The notes under the pieces: generated by a model
What the model was told of the DNA's origin: nothing
The model's input: the letters and a program-made list of their open reading frames with translations, nothing else
Database searches by the model: none
Part shown: positions 52,964 through 64,000 of the stretch, one piece after another
How positions within the stretch are numbered: position 1 is the stretch's first letter
Layout: every line of letters starts with the position of its first letter
Position numbers and translations under genes: made by a program
NCBI GenBank assembly: GCA_004565275.1
Contig: SDOX01000001.1
Span: 940,947 to 1,004,946, forward strand
Source of the DNA: Nannochloropsis salina CCMP1776
Lineage: Eukaryota > Sar > Eustigmatophyceae > Eustigmatales > Monodopsidaceae
Reading direction: 5' to 3'
DNA length: 64,000 bases

Positions 52964-55046
52964 GCAGTTACATTTGTGAGACTATGTTATTACGTGCGGG
53001 TCCATAGCGACTCGTACAAGGACGAAGAAGAAGGAGGAAAAGCATGGTTGTACATGAAAAAAGAGTAGGATGATTGAAAACTGTGTGACTTACATTTGCG
53101 TCGGAAATGTCTGGAAACAGATGGGAAGCGTACCTTTACGATGACAGTAGCGGGTGAAAGGGACGGTTGGAAATTGTGTCATCTTTCTCTGAAATGATCA
53201 CATAATCATGAAGTGACGATAAATGTAATCTCTGTGGAGATGCTGGATTGCTGGCTGGTAATAGTGTAGATCACATGCTTTCATGTGTAATTTTGATGCG
53301 TAATGTAGACGCGCCGTATCGCTCTACATGTGTGCTACATTTCTTTAGCCCAAAGTACAAACATCTTTATTCTTTCATATAGAAAAGAAATGTATAATTT
53401 AGATCACGTTTTTGGTCATAGAAGCAAAATATAATTTTGGATACTGATGATACCACATGTATCGCGTTCCAAGGAAATTCGAAGTTACTTTCTTGTCTCT
53501 TTTATATCTCACTTGCTCAAGTGCAACGGTAATGCTTCCTTTTACTGTCTGCATCGCAATCCCACGGATTGCGATTTATATGAATTCTGGGCTTAAAAGG
53601 ATAAACATACTTCATTCATTCGTCAAATGAAATTAATAATCGCTGCTCAAATGTTGCTATTAAATGAGCGCATTGCGTGGGACGACAAATTTAACAGTGG
53701 CGTAACTCCGAAAAATCGAAAATGACATCCTCGCCTTGGCAGCTCGAAAGCGGTCTTCATATAGAGTCATTATCCTAAATTACAGTGTTGTTGTGCTCCA
53801 ACTTCCCGCTATAGATTGAATTTGACCAAAAATACATCATTGAGGTCATCGCACACACGGCAAGCCACGGCATCTCCCTGGAGACGAAAGTTTAACGCAA
53901 CAGGCCGGCCGATCCCCTGGTGTGAAGAGCTTTAAGAACTTATACGATACTGCACGCACTTGCTTTCTATGTCGAAAAGGATCAGTGGCAACTGGCAAAC
54001 GCAGAGTCGCAAAGTCACGCCGAGCAGGTGGGGAGGACAGAGCATTGGGCCATGAGCCGCACCTAACAATTTAAATGATACTAGCGTATTCGTGTCAAAG
54101 GAGTAATTTCGATTGAGTTCCGGTACTCGCGTGAAAAATAGTACCTAACTCCGGAGATGGGACCGCATCTATCGCTGCACCCCAGCTTGTTTTGTTTTTT
54201 TCTTGCAACTTCAAGCGGCGCCTTTGTATTGTTTGTTTTGACAATAATGGGTCATAGGATATCTCACGAAAATAATCAATGACTAATAAGCTAAAAACTC
54301 AGCTGTAATATACCTGCACAAGTGGCATCCACCGTCCTTCAAATCCTAACCAAAACCCTGTACCATCGCTACGAGCCAGGGGAAAAGTGACGTCATAGCG
54401 TGTTGCTCACGGCGAATGCGCCAAACTCCGCGGCCGCCGTCGAGAGGGATATGCACCAACTCCGAGACACGGTAAGTGCACGCTCTGGATTGGGAGTAAG
54501 TCAGTGAAAATACCCAAGGCGTCCCTAAATTTCATGGTGTATGACATAGCTGTATTGTTGAACATGCATACTTGAATATTTTTCTCCAGTATTGGTACGT
54601 TCCCTCGCTTTGCCTGTATGCAACATGGAACACTGCCCGTTGAAATGGGCCAAACAGACACGAGCAAGTATTCACAAGAAGTGTCTTAGCTCCGCTACAA
54701 ACAAAAAGACCGGGATCTTTTCAACTTCTTTTTGCTGCTAGGAGCATCAGATGTAGTCTTCACTCTTCTTTGTGCCATTTTCCGCGAGGAAATGCGTCTC
54801 AAAACAGTGTTCAACGATTCAATGTACTATGGTTGGACGGTCGTCCGAGCATCCTGCCTTTCAGTATCAGAGTCAGCCTATCTTTGCACAAGAATATATT
54901 CAATGTAACATACAAGGCGTCCATACTCAAGCACAGGAGCTTTCGGAGAAGGTTTAAAGCAGAAAGCAGCAGTGCGGGGTGCATAGTCATATTAGCCCGC
55001 GAAACTATTTTGCTCACAAGGCCTTTCTGCCAACTCGAATCAACGA
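52964..55046. other. AT-rich intergenic region, 2 kb
   Basis: This holds the 3' UTR of the zinc-knuckle gene and the upstream region of the Met-rich gene. No frame has family features. A weak telomere-like CCTAACCAAAACCCTG lies near 54345-54361. Confidence 0.5.
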
Positions 55047-58000
55047 ATGGTTGCGGCTAATGCTCCGATAGTTGAGCCTCGGAATGGTGGCAGAAACCGT
55101 GTCCGTCGTTACGTACTAGGAGGTTTTCTCTTGGCGGCTGTGGTGGGAGGAATTTTGGCCCTAGTCTTCACAGTGGGGAGAAAACCAGAGAAGACGACCG
55201 GTGTTGCAGGCAGCGTCACATCCTCCCTTTCGGATGGAGACACGACACTGTCTGACGTGTTGGCAAGCATTAAAGCCGCAGGTGATGTCTCCGGCTCGTC
55301 TTCAGGCTCGTCCATGAACGTGAGCCCTCTCACACCTGATTTGGAGGCAGCCCTGCAGGCTGCCATCGCCAAGAATAGCGTCGGAGACCCGTTACAAATC
55401 GGGGATGCGGTGGAAAATGGTGATTTGACCTTGGAGGGAGTGAAGAAAAAGAGTGGCATGGGTGACATGGATATGGGTGGTATGGATATGGGTGATATGG
55501 ATATGGGTGGTATGGATATGGGTGATATGGATATGGGTGATATGGATATGGGAGATATGGATATGGGTGATATGGATATGGGTGATATGGGTATGGGCAT
55601 GGGAAATAGTCCCAGGAACGCCACAGATCTGTCTAAGTTCGTGGGAAAGGACACATGCTGGCCCCGAAACATTGTCGAGCTCCAGATTGCCGTGGAGGAG
55701 GCGGACTGTCCCCTCGTGGTACTGACCAACCCGAACCCAATGGCCTACATGCTCATGGATATGAACGAGATTATGGTTATGCGACACGTGCGAGTCTTGG
55801 GCCATCCTGCTCTTCTCCCCACCATCGATGCGATGATGGGCATGCGCGCTTTCACTATCATGGAGGGAGGCTTCTTGGAGCTGCAGTACGTGAGGGTCAG
55901 GCAGGGTATGGGTATGTATCGAGATCGTTACGGTTTGGAGGGACGGGATGACGTCTCCTCCAAAGTATTTGAGATTAAGGGAGGAAGTGTCATGTTGGAA
56001 GAGGGGGCCGAGGGCGCGAATTTTGTCGGAGTCATCTTCCTTGCAGTAATGACGAACCAGGAGATGACAGAACAGGCCATTCAGGACCAGATCGACATGA
56101 CAGGCTGGCGAATCTATGGAGGCCATGTATATGTGACTGCGGGCACAGTGCGCTTTTTCAATTGCCATTTCTGGGACTCTATGATCCTCATGCCTTTTAC
56201 AGACCAGGTGGCGATCGGAGCGGATATCTTGGTCCTTGCAGGGAACGTCTTCGTCACGGGTTGCACCTTCACGAATACGATGCTCTTCTCGAATTATGGG
56301 GGGGCGGGGTGGAACATTGTCACCCTTGGGGGTAATACGGTTATGACTTGGTGTACCATCCAATGGCAGGCCATTATCATGTCCATGTTCGTGGCGGGTA
56401 TGGTCGTTTTCACAGGCGGAGGAACCTTAATCATGACTGGAGTCGATTTCCGTTTCGTCTCCGCGGGGATGAATTTCGCAGGTTTCGGCTCGTTTGGGAC
56501 AGGGGCAGGAGTCATGGTCAATACAGGCGTGACCATGGAGCAGGTTTTCGCGGTCATGTCCTCCTTTGGCGCCAGTATGTACAATGCCGTAGGAGCCGGT
56601 GTTTTGATCGAGTCTGGAGCAACTTTCGTTCAATTTACTGGCCCGGTTTACATGGCCATGACTGGGATGATGGACTTTCTGGGCACAGGCGCCTCTTCCC
56701 ATGTGGGTGTGCCATGCTCGATGTCTGGTTCCACGGGGGCAATGCATGGACAGGGAGGCTTCAGTTACAACGGAGCCGGGTCTTCGGTATGGGTGGGATG
56801 CCCCGTCGCCATGTTCTGGGCTGTCTACTCCTTCTTGGGCACGGGCGGGGTGGCGGCTCAGGGAGCAGGAATTATGATTTGGGTCGGAAATCCGGTTTTC
56901 ATGCCGATGGCTGTTTCCTACTTCGCGGGCTTGGGGGCGATTATGTTCGTGGGTGCCGGCTCTGCGGTGATCGCCTTGTCGCCGGTGTCGATGCCGATGG
57001 CGGTCATGGCCTTTGCGGGTCCGAGCATGCCTATGATGATGGACAACGATATGATGGATATGCCCCCGCACGGTGGTGGCAACCACACCATGATGAGTGT
57101 CAAACACATGGGTAACCACACTATGGGGAACAACACCATGGGAAATGATACCATGCATATGAACGACGATATGCACATGAACGACGATATGCATATGAAC
57201 GACGATATGCACATGAACGACGATATGCACATGAACGACGATATGCACATGAACGACGATATGCATATGAACGACGACATGCACATGGACGACGATATGC
57301 ACATGATGATGATGCCGGCGAATTTCTGGATTCAGGGGAACATCATGGCAATGGGCAGGGGTGGCGAGTACGTGACGGGTAAGAAAAAGAACAACCACAA
57401 TATGACAATGCGATCCCGCATGCTGTCGTCGAAGCCTGTAGTCAAGCTCTCACAGGAGAGTGGAGGGTCCAAAAGCCTAGAGCGAGAGCCAGACCATGGA
57501 GTAAGACGCTTGTCCGGCTCGACTTTTATGGATGCCTTAGATCTCTTTGACGACGGAGATGAGCGGGGATCCAAATTGTTGGCGATTGGCTTGGATGTCG
57601 ACAATGATTTGGATATCCGAAAAGATGGAATGGCTGATAAATTTAGAAGCTGGGTGCCTGAAAAGTTCATCAAGGTCGCTGCGGACGTTGCAGCACTTAA
57701 GGAGAGCATCGCCTTGAGATCTGCTGGAGAAAAAGATCCCCCTCGGTAAGTTGCGCTCTACTTGTTACATATATCATCACTTGCATGAACTTGCATCTCA
57801 CAAAATGGATACATTTTGAACAGGCGCTCAAAGATCCACCCAATTAATTTGCGGGTCGAGAACGAAGGCCTTGATTATTGTGGCATCTGTGAGACGGATC
57901 TTGTAGACGGCAAGGGATTGAACACTTGTAACGTGATGGACTCCTGCACAGACCTCCGCGAGCAAGCCCCGGAAGGCACTCAAGCCGCTTTCGATATGGG

Positions 58001-58985
58001 AGATGTGTCCTTCGATCCCACGCATATGGTTATGGCCGAGTTTTTACCTACCACAGGAGCTAGTGTGGAGGAAGGCTCATTCGACCCGAGTATGCTCCGA
58101 CGCGCCCTTCAAGGTTTCTTGAAGAAGAACAAAACGACGGGGGTCCAGGTGTCGACGTTTTCAGCCATGCAAGATAAGTTCTTCATGGGCCTCGCTGACG
58201 CCACAGCCCCTGCGACGAGGGCGAGGCGACATGCGCTCCGCAAATTGCGTCATGAGGACAAGGGCGTCGTAGAAGAGGACGTGGTAAAGCAGGAGGAGGA
58301 ACAGGTCAGGCAGCGACAGGAGCGTCGGCGTCGGAGGTCTCTGTTCGCGAACGCAAATTTCCCGAATACCCACGCGTTGAAAGCCGTCTTTGTCACCACC
58401 GACGCAGCCAAAGCAGAAGCCTTGACAAGTGCTCTCACGGATGCCAGCTCGGAGGGCTACCAAAAGATGGACAAATACGTGGGCGACTTTTTAAAAACCT
58501 ACGAAGGCGTCTTAATCCAAGCATTGGATGGTAAGCTTCTTCAGAACATCAATGTGCCGGCTTATGCGAGCATCGACTTCACCAAGGCTTTCGCTCAAGA
58601 TGTAGGCGCAGCGGCGGGGTCCCAGTCGGTCCGCTTAATTGATCCTGTCAACGCAGGCATGCCCTTGTCCAGGGCAGTGGTGGGGAAGGACTATGAAGTG
58701 GAGCTCGCTGGATTCCCGAAACAAACCTTGTTGTCTGTGACACTGTATGGACGAGATCCGACTGGAGAGAAACAGACGGCAGCCTTGGTCAAGAAAGTCC
58801 TCACTACTGATAGGATGGGAAACGCGAACTTTGCCTGGACCGTCCCAGTCGACCAAACGCCCGGCGATTATTATCTGAAGGCCGCAGATTTGACTGGGAA
58901 AGTGTTTGGCATGTCAACAAGTTTTGAGGTGGATCAAAAGCCGAAGCGCCGTTTGGTAGGGCCTTCACACACAGTGGAATTCTAG
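55047..58985 (+). CDS. Met/His-rich single-pass membrane protein with probable beta-helix ectodomain
   Basis: I do not recognise a named family. Exons 55047-57745 and 57824-58985 join to 1286 residues. A short basic cytosolic head is followed by one membrane helix (about 27-46, LGGFLLAAVVGGILALVF), giving type II topology. Residues about 137-186 are repeats of Met-Asp-Met-Gly-Asp/Gly. A long region (about 200-660) has regular strand-turn units such as YGGHVYVTAGTVRFFNCHFW and VLAGNVFVTGCTFTNTM, the look of a right-handed parallel beta-helix, unusually rich in Met. Residues about 703-757 are Met-His-Met-Asn-Asp-Asp repeats after NHT/NNT glycosylation sites. The C-terminal exon has a Cys cluster (YCGICETDLVDGKGLNTC) and a final Ig-like strand pattern. 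Mets motifs suggest Cu(I) binding at the cell surface; this is inference. An NRAMP gene follows. Confidence 0.9.
55456..55603 (+). repeat. 15-base coding minisatellite (Met-Asp-Met-Gly-Asp/Gly)
   Basis: About nine in-frame units of GATATGGATATGGGT type encode the first Met-rich array. Third-position variation is small, so the array expanded recently and may vary in length between strains. Confidence 0.9.
57153..57315 (+). repeat. 18-base coding minisatellite (Met-His-Met-Asn-Asp-Asp)
   Basis: About eight in-frame 18-base units encode the His/Met/Asp-rich array. They differ mainly by synonymous CAT/CAC and GAT/GAC changes, so protein-level selection is plausible. Confidence 0.9.
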
Positions 58986-60103
58986 ACATTAAGGTAAGAG
59001 GGTATATAACAAAAGAGTTCGAGGCGAAAGGGACGCTTAACTTGCTGGGGGAAATTGTCATCACAAGATGGAGGACAAAAAGAATTAAGGCTTGTCACAC
59101 TGGGAAGAAAAGTTGTCGCCATAAGGATAATATTGTATGGAGACAGGGTTTAACTCATGAGCTACAGCTATCTTGTTTAAAAACTCAACTATCTGCCGTT
59201 CTCCATACTGCGCTCCAAGCTAGCTATCCTACTTTATGAAGCTCGTCTGTGGTATTACCATTTCAGCTACCTCTACTACTCCCATCACTCCCGCAGGAAA
59301 AACATTCGGCGCTAATTTATACATTATGTACAGCCTATTATGCTCGAATGCGCTCCAAATCGCATTTATTTCCTTTTTGGATTAGAACATTCAGATCGAA
59401 CACTCGCGACTCATGTGCATATGTAGCAGGCGGATCCTTCACGGTAAAAGGCTTAAAATGTGATAAGTGAAGCCCAGCCATGCGACTTCGTGTTCCAACA
59501 TTCGTCAATATTCGCGAGGTTCTTTTGCCTGAATGTCTACGCGTAGTCTTCGTAGTCTCAAGAGAGGAAAGGGGCAAAGTATTAGGGGGTATGTTCTATA
59601 ACCCTCCGGAAGCAGCGTAATCTCATCTTTTGCCGGCGCCCATCCACAAAAATATCTGAGAGCTGATCCCATTTCCTTTTATCCTGTCAGCCAGATGTCG
59701 TCGGACAGCATGACTGTCAAACATTAATTTCCCCTACGTATGCAATGTCTGATAATCACACACACTGAAGGCGGGCCCTTCGATTTCTAATGTTTAACCC
59801 CTTTTGTGCCAAATGTTGGCTAAGCCCCACAATGCGTGCGATAAAAAGGAATTAAAAAATATGTTTATGCATTAAGAAAATTGGCAAGCATGCAGCACGT
59901 CCCGATATTGTATACATCAGTTTGTTGTCCTCGTTGAAAACCCCCTGGCCGAAGGCGAACGACCTCCCCCTGGCTTGGCTCAATGGGCGCCTCGGCATGT
60001 GTCCGTTTTGCACTCATGATAATGACTCATTCTTTGGTTGCCTCCGCCTTTCCGCAGACAGTCTTTGCGCTTCGGATATACTCTTGGCTGACGCGCCCCA
60101 GCA
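58986..60103. promoter_or_regulatory. Intergenic region upstream of NRAMP gene
   Basis: 1.1 kb lie between two plus-strand genes, holding the 3' UTR of the Met-rich gene and the NRAMP promoter. The first 900 bases are AT-rich; there is no coding signal. Confidence 0.5.
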
Positions 60104-63100
60104 ATGCCACCGGTGGCTGCGATTTCACTTCCTGAAAGTGGCCTTCCTCCATCACCCTCCATCTCAACAAAGCTCGAGGCCTCAGACAGCATGAGCTACA
60201 CCGCTCCAGAGAGCATCAATCAGGCATCCAATTCAGAGTCCTCATCATCGACTGAAACAACCTATCACACATTTCGGGGGAAGATAGCCTCGTTTTTGTA
60301 CATGGTTCCCCCATTGGCGGCTTCTTCCACTGCAGAGGAACGCCTTCCCCTATGCAGCACGACTAGCTCACAAGACAGAAATAAACGTACTCTGCAAGTG
60401 ACGCCACAATCATCATCCTCAGAATCCTCCCCCATCCTGACCTATACAACGCACGCGCCTCCCACGCGCCCGCCCACGCGGCTCCTACCGTCCCTCCCTG
60501 AGGCTTACCACTCCGTCCCAGTTCCTCGCGCCCGTCCTGGGGAAGCCTCGTGGCTTTCCCGATGTCGGTATGCAAAAATAAATTCCAAGTCGAAAGTGGA
60601 ACAGAGGGCTCCATAGAAGGTTTAGACTGATGAGCGTACGCGTCCCTTTTCTCTTTCGTTGGTATTGTTTTTCTTTCTTGACAAACAGAACGCTTTTGGC
60701 CTACGTGGGCCCGGGGTACATGGTGGCTGTAGGTTACATGGATCCTGGAAATTGGGCGACAGATATAGCGGTGAGTCCCTCGGTAAAGGGAACCCATAAA
60801 GAGAGGGCGTGGAGTGCAGGCTTGACGTGCGTGGGATGTCGAAGATCGATGGGTGGAAGGAAAGCACTACTTCCTGACTCGACTCAATCTCTCGTCCTGC
60901 ATCGTGACAGGGAGGAGCCATCTACGACTATGCTCTCCTCTCCGTCGTCCTCCTCTCCTCCCTCCTGGCAGTCTTCCTCCAGGTGTTGACAGTAAAACTT
61001 GGGGTCGCCACCAAACGGGACCTTGCCCAGATGTGTGCCGAGGCCTACTCCCCCCGCTTTGCGGTCTTCCTCTGGATCACGGCCGAAATCGCCATTGCAG
61101 CCTGCGACTTGGCTGAAGTTATTGGTACGTTTGGCTTTCCCTCCCTCGGTCGCACACGGGCGCTGCCCTCTGCTCATCTTCGTCTGCTCCTTCTTTCTGT
61201 CACCGTTGTTTCCTGCCAATGGGACAGGCTCCGCTATTGCTTTGCAACTTCTCTTTGGGCTCCCGCTAGTATGGGGATGCTGTTTGACAGCTCTAGGTGC
61301 GAAAGGGACAGAAAGGAGTAAAGGACAGTTCTGAATCTATGAGAGGGGAAGGAGACGAGGGTATTGAAAGGGGGAGGCGTCCCACCACATTCCTATATCT
61401 TTAATATCTTCGCCTTTCCCCTGAACCCCTCCTTTGCACTCCAGACGTTTTGATTGTCCTCTCATTCTTCGATAAGCCCGGGCGCCGGTTTCGTGGCCTC
61501 GAGCTGGCTGTGATGGGTCTCATCGCCGTCATTTTTGTTTGCTTCGCCGCGGAAATAGTCCTGTCCCGGCCTTCTTTCTCAGGTACTTTCCCTGTCATGC
61601 ATTGCTCTCTTGTACGTTCCTTACACTGTCCTTTGATATTTCCCCCCCCTGTGCTTACTGTTACCGTCCCCCATCTTTTTCCACTTCTCCTCTTACGACC
61701 TCTTCGTCGCCGCAGGGGTGATGAAAGGTTTCTTTGTTCCCGACCTCTATGCCCTCGCGACGCAGGCTCCTCGCCTATACATCGCCATGGGTAAGAGAGG
61801 GTCATAATGAGGGAAGAGGGGATTTCGTGGCTGTCTTGGTCGTGGAAAGAAGAGAGACAAAGAACTGGAAGAAACATTTGATGTATCAGTGACCCATCGA
61901 AAGCCGCTAATCGGTCGTCCTGATCATGCGAGCAGGTATTTTAGGCGCCACAGTCATGCCTCACAACCTATACCTACATTCGTCGCTGGTACAAACGCGG
62001 GATTACGGAGAAAGCGTGGAGGACAAGGCGTAAGTAGGAAAGAATGGAAGGAATGAGGTGAAAACGGCCCATGGATGGAGGCATTGGAGCTATCTGCACG
62101 GATCACCCGCCGGCACTGGCTTGTTCGTTCCGCCTTGACGTCGGTTTTCTCACAAGTCTTACCGCATCCCTACCAGCGAGGCCATATTCTATTCATCCCT
62201 GGACACGATCATCGCCCTCTCCTTGGCCCTCTTCGTCAACGCGGCCATCCTTATCGTTGCAGCCGCCGCTTTTTTTGATCCCAGTGGTTCCACTCAGGAT
62301 GCTCCTTCCGTATCGGAAGCCTACGATTTACTGGCACCCGTGCTAGGTGAGAAAGTTCGGGAGTTAGGAGAGGGGTATTTTTTTTTTCTTTTCTGGTGGT
62401 TGGCTCTTAAAGGGCATGAACGAATGGAAGAATGCGAGCTCCCTGCATGAGAAGGGAAGGAAGGGGATGGAGAAAGGCGGTCCTGCTCCTTACACATCCT
62501 TGATGCACGCATTTTGGATTCCTATTCCAACAGGCAACAAAGCTGCGTCCATTCTCTTTGGAGTTGCCCTCCTCGCGTCGGGTCAGAACAGTACATTGAC
62601 CGGCACATTGGCAGGGCAAATTGTAATGGAGGGCTTCGTGCAGGTATTAGCTTGACCAATTGACAACATCCAGAAGATTTTTTTCCCCTGAAAGGTCACC
62701 TGTCGTGCGCAGTGCTTGGTCGTGTTACCACTTTGTCTGCTATTCATGTCAAGAATTTCTCCCTTCGTTATCTTTTTATTTTATCTTCGTAAGGTACGCT
62801 TGAAACCCTGGCTTCGTCGCCTTATCACACGCCTGGTGGTGATCGTCCCCGCTGTGTTCACTGTAGTGTTGGCAGGCGACAAAGGAGTAGACTTCCTTCT
62901 CGTCCTTTCGCAGGTAAATGGACGAGGAATGTTCCGCGAGACTGAAGGGGCGGAGAATGAAAATGGGCCAAGCGCAAAGAGAGCTTTTTGGATCGGAAAT
63001 TATCGTGGTGTCAAAATACATAGTGATGACCCGAGCTGACACATCATATGTATTATACCACTCCAGGTTATACTGTCGTTCCAACTCTCCTTCGCAGTTT

Positions 63101-63261
63101 TCCCGCTCGTTATGTTCACTAGCGATGTCTCCGTCATGGGTACAGAGTTTGTAAATTCCCCATCGACTTCCTTTCTGGCCTGGGTCTCTGCCATTCTTAT
63201 AGCCGCTTTGAACATATGGTTGTTGGTCATGACAGTTGGACAAGGCAGCATCCCTGCTTAA
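60104..63261 (+). CDS. NRAMP-family (SLC11) divalent metal transporter
   Basis: This is a proton-coupled importer of Mn2+/Fe2+ and related ions. Eleven exons: 60104-60567, 60689-60770, 60911-61124, 61228-61296, 61445-61582, 61716-61790, 61936-62029, 62177-62346, 62534-62643, 62794-62913, 63067-63261; 576 residues. A Ser/Thr/Pro-rich cytosolic head of about 150 residues precedes TM1, which carries the metal-binding D173-P-G-N176 in [15 protein letters not shown]6 carries the A-x-x-M355-P-H357 motif in [20 protein letters not shown]. Other family blocks are [20 protein letters not shown] and [19 protein letters not shown]. The C-terminus is short. With Met in TM6 the expected substrates are Mn/Fe/Cd rather than Al or Mg. 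The ATG at 60104 starts the longest plausible head. It lies 1.1 kb downstream of the Met-rich surface protein. Confidence 0.95.
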
Positions 63262-64000
63262 TTGGCCAACGGCGAGGAAGTGTATTTGCAGTAATCTAGT
63301 CATGATATTCATGATCGTGTGAAGCGAGAACCAGCAGTGGTAGCTGTTCTCTTAATTTGAGCTCATCTGGTCTCTTTCGGTGGCTATCGACTAAAAGGGC
63401 AAAGTAAAATAGTTTGGAAATCACTGTTGAACGTGCCAATGTGAATTCAAAGGCATGTTAAGATACCTCGAAAATCGAAAGAAAGGAAGCAAGAGGAAAG
63501 TTGGGATCAGGAAGTGACCTGTATGTGTTTCACATCCTATAAAGTATACATCCCAAGGAGTCTGCTAGCGCCAGACATCGAGCACAAATTAGTTAAGGAA
63601 CCACATAATGTTATCTTTTCTCCTCTTAAAAAATAAGAAAAGTTCCTTGTAAGAGCTGGAGAAGGCCATAGACTTAATTATTGAAGATAGAGAAGGCAAA
63701 CATAGAATAATATTTAAGACAGCTGGATCTAGAATGTGAAAATTGGAGAAAGTGAGAATGTTTTTCAGTAGAAACTGCTTTGATACAGGGTCATAAGAAT
63801 TCCTTCCTGCATGATCCAAATCAATCAATGGTTTTAATATTGACGCATACGCAGGCAAGCTGATCAATGTTTTTCTTTTGAATTGAAATCCGCTCGATAA
63901 ATGGCATGGGCTATGTCCTAGCCATCGCAAGTCTGCCTTTCTCCTCGACCTTTTATCCAAAGAACTGGTGCAGTAGCAGACCTTCTCGATTCGTTCGTTG
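63262..64000. other. AT-rich right end
   Basis: This holds the 3' region of the NRAMP gene and then AT-rich sequence. A minus-strand frame of 123 codons (63589-63960) is Leu/Lys/Ser-rich, without a motif I can name; it may be a chance frame or a worn repeat fragment. Confidence 0.4.

Noticed and set aside
55392-57398. Two 323-codon minus-strand frames (55392-56363, 56427-57398), rich in His/Ile/Val repeats
   Set aside because: They are antisense translations of the Met-rich arrays and beta-helix; the plus frame is continuous, spliced in frame and has a membrane helix.
63589-63960. 123-codon minus-strand frame at the right end
   Set aside because: AT-rich, no recognisable domain; left as an unresolved region rather than called a gene.

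Overview
This window is nuclear DNA from an intron-rich, GC-rich eukaryote, most likely a photosynthetic stramenopile (ochrophyte). A eustigmatophyte such as Nannochloropsis/Microchloropsis would fit, but that is inference. Two plastid-type proteins, a PHT4-like transporter and protoporphyrinogen oxidase, begin with a signal peptide followed by an Ala|Phe junction. That is the bipartite presequence pattern of complex red plastids. Introns are short, with GT..AG ends and many GGGA/TCCC runs. One 100-base run of N (15339-15438) is a scaffold gap. I joined exons by hand; for each complete gene the joined length is a multiple of three, except PRP19, which is one base short.

Left part (1-12 kb): a plastid PHT4-like MFS transporter leaves the left edge (minus strand). 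Ribosomal protein eL31 (plus, four exons) follows. Then come three tandem, near-identical AAAP-family amino-acid transporter genes (all minus, two exons each, unit about 2.7-3.2 kb).

Middle part (12-48 kb), mostly conserved housekeeping genes: PRP19 (minus, 14 exons), a HemK2/N6AMT1-type methyltransferase (minus, 4 exons), protoporphyrinogen oxidase (plus, 4 exons), a signal-peptide-bearing DDI1-like retropepsin (minus, 4 exons), a BRCT-containing family X DNA polymerase (minus, about 16 exons), APC8/CDC23 (plus, 18 exons) and CDC48/p97 (minus, 25 exons). Between the polymerase and APC8 lies a 3.7 kb gene-poor stretch. It holds a broken Ty1/copia-type gag fossil and a second inverted fragment of it, which together make a long inverted repeat.

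Right part (48-64 kb), less ordinary: an intronless, largely disordered protein with one small Cys/His zinc-knuckle-like motif (plus), a 1286-residue single-pass membrane protein with methionine- and histidine-rich repeats and a probable beta-helix ectodomain (plus, 2 exons), and an NRAMP-family metal transporter (plus, 11 exons).

The Met/His-rich surface protein is the best candidate for something undescribed. Its Mets-type arrays suggest copper binding, and its next neighbour is a divalent-metal transporter. The signal-peptide DDI1-like protease and the mosaic tandem amino-acid transporters also deserve attention.
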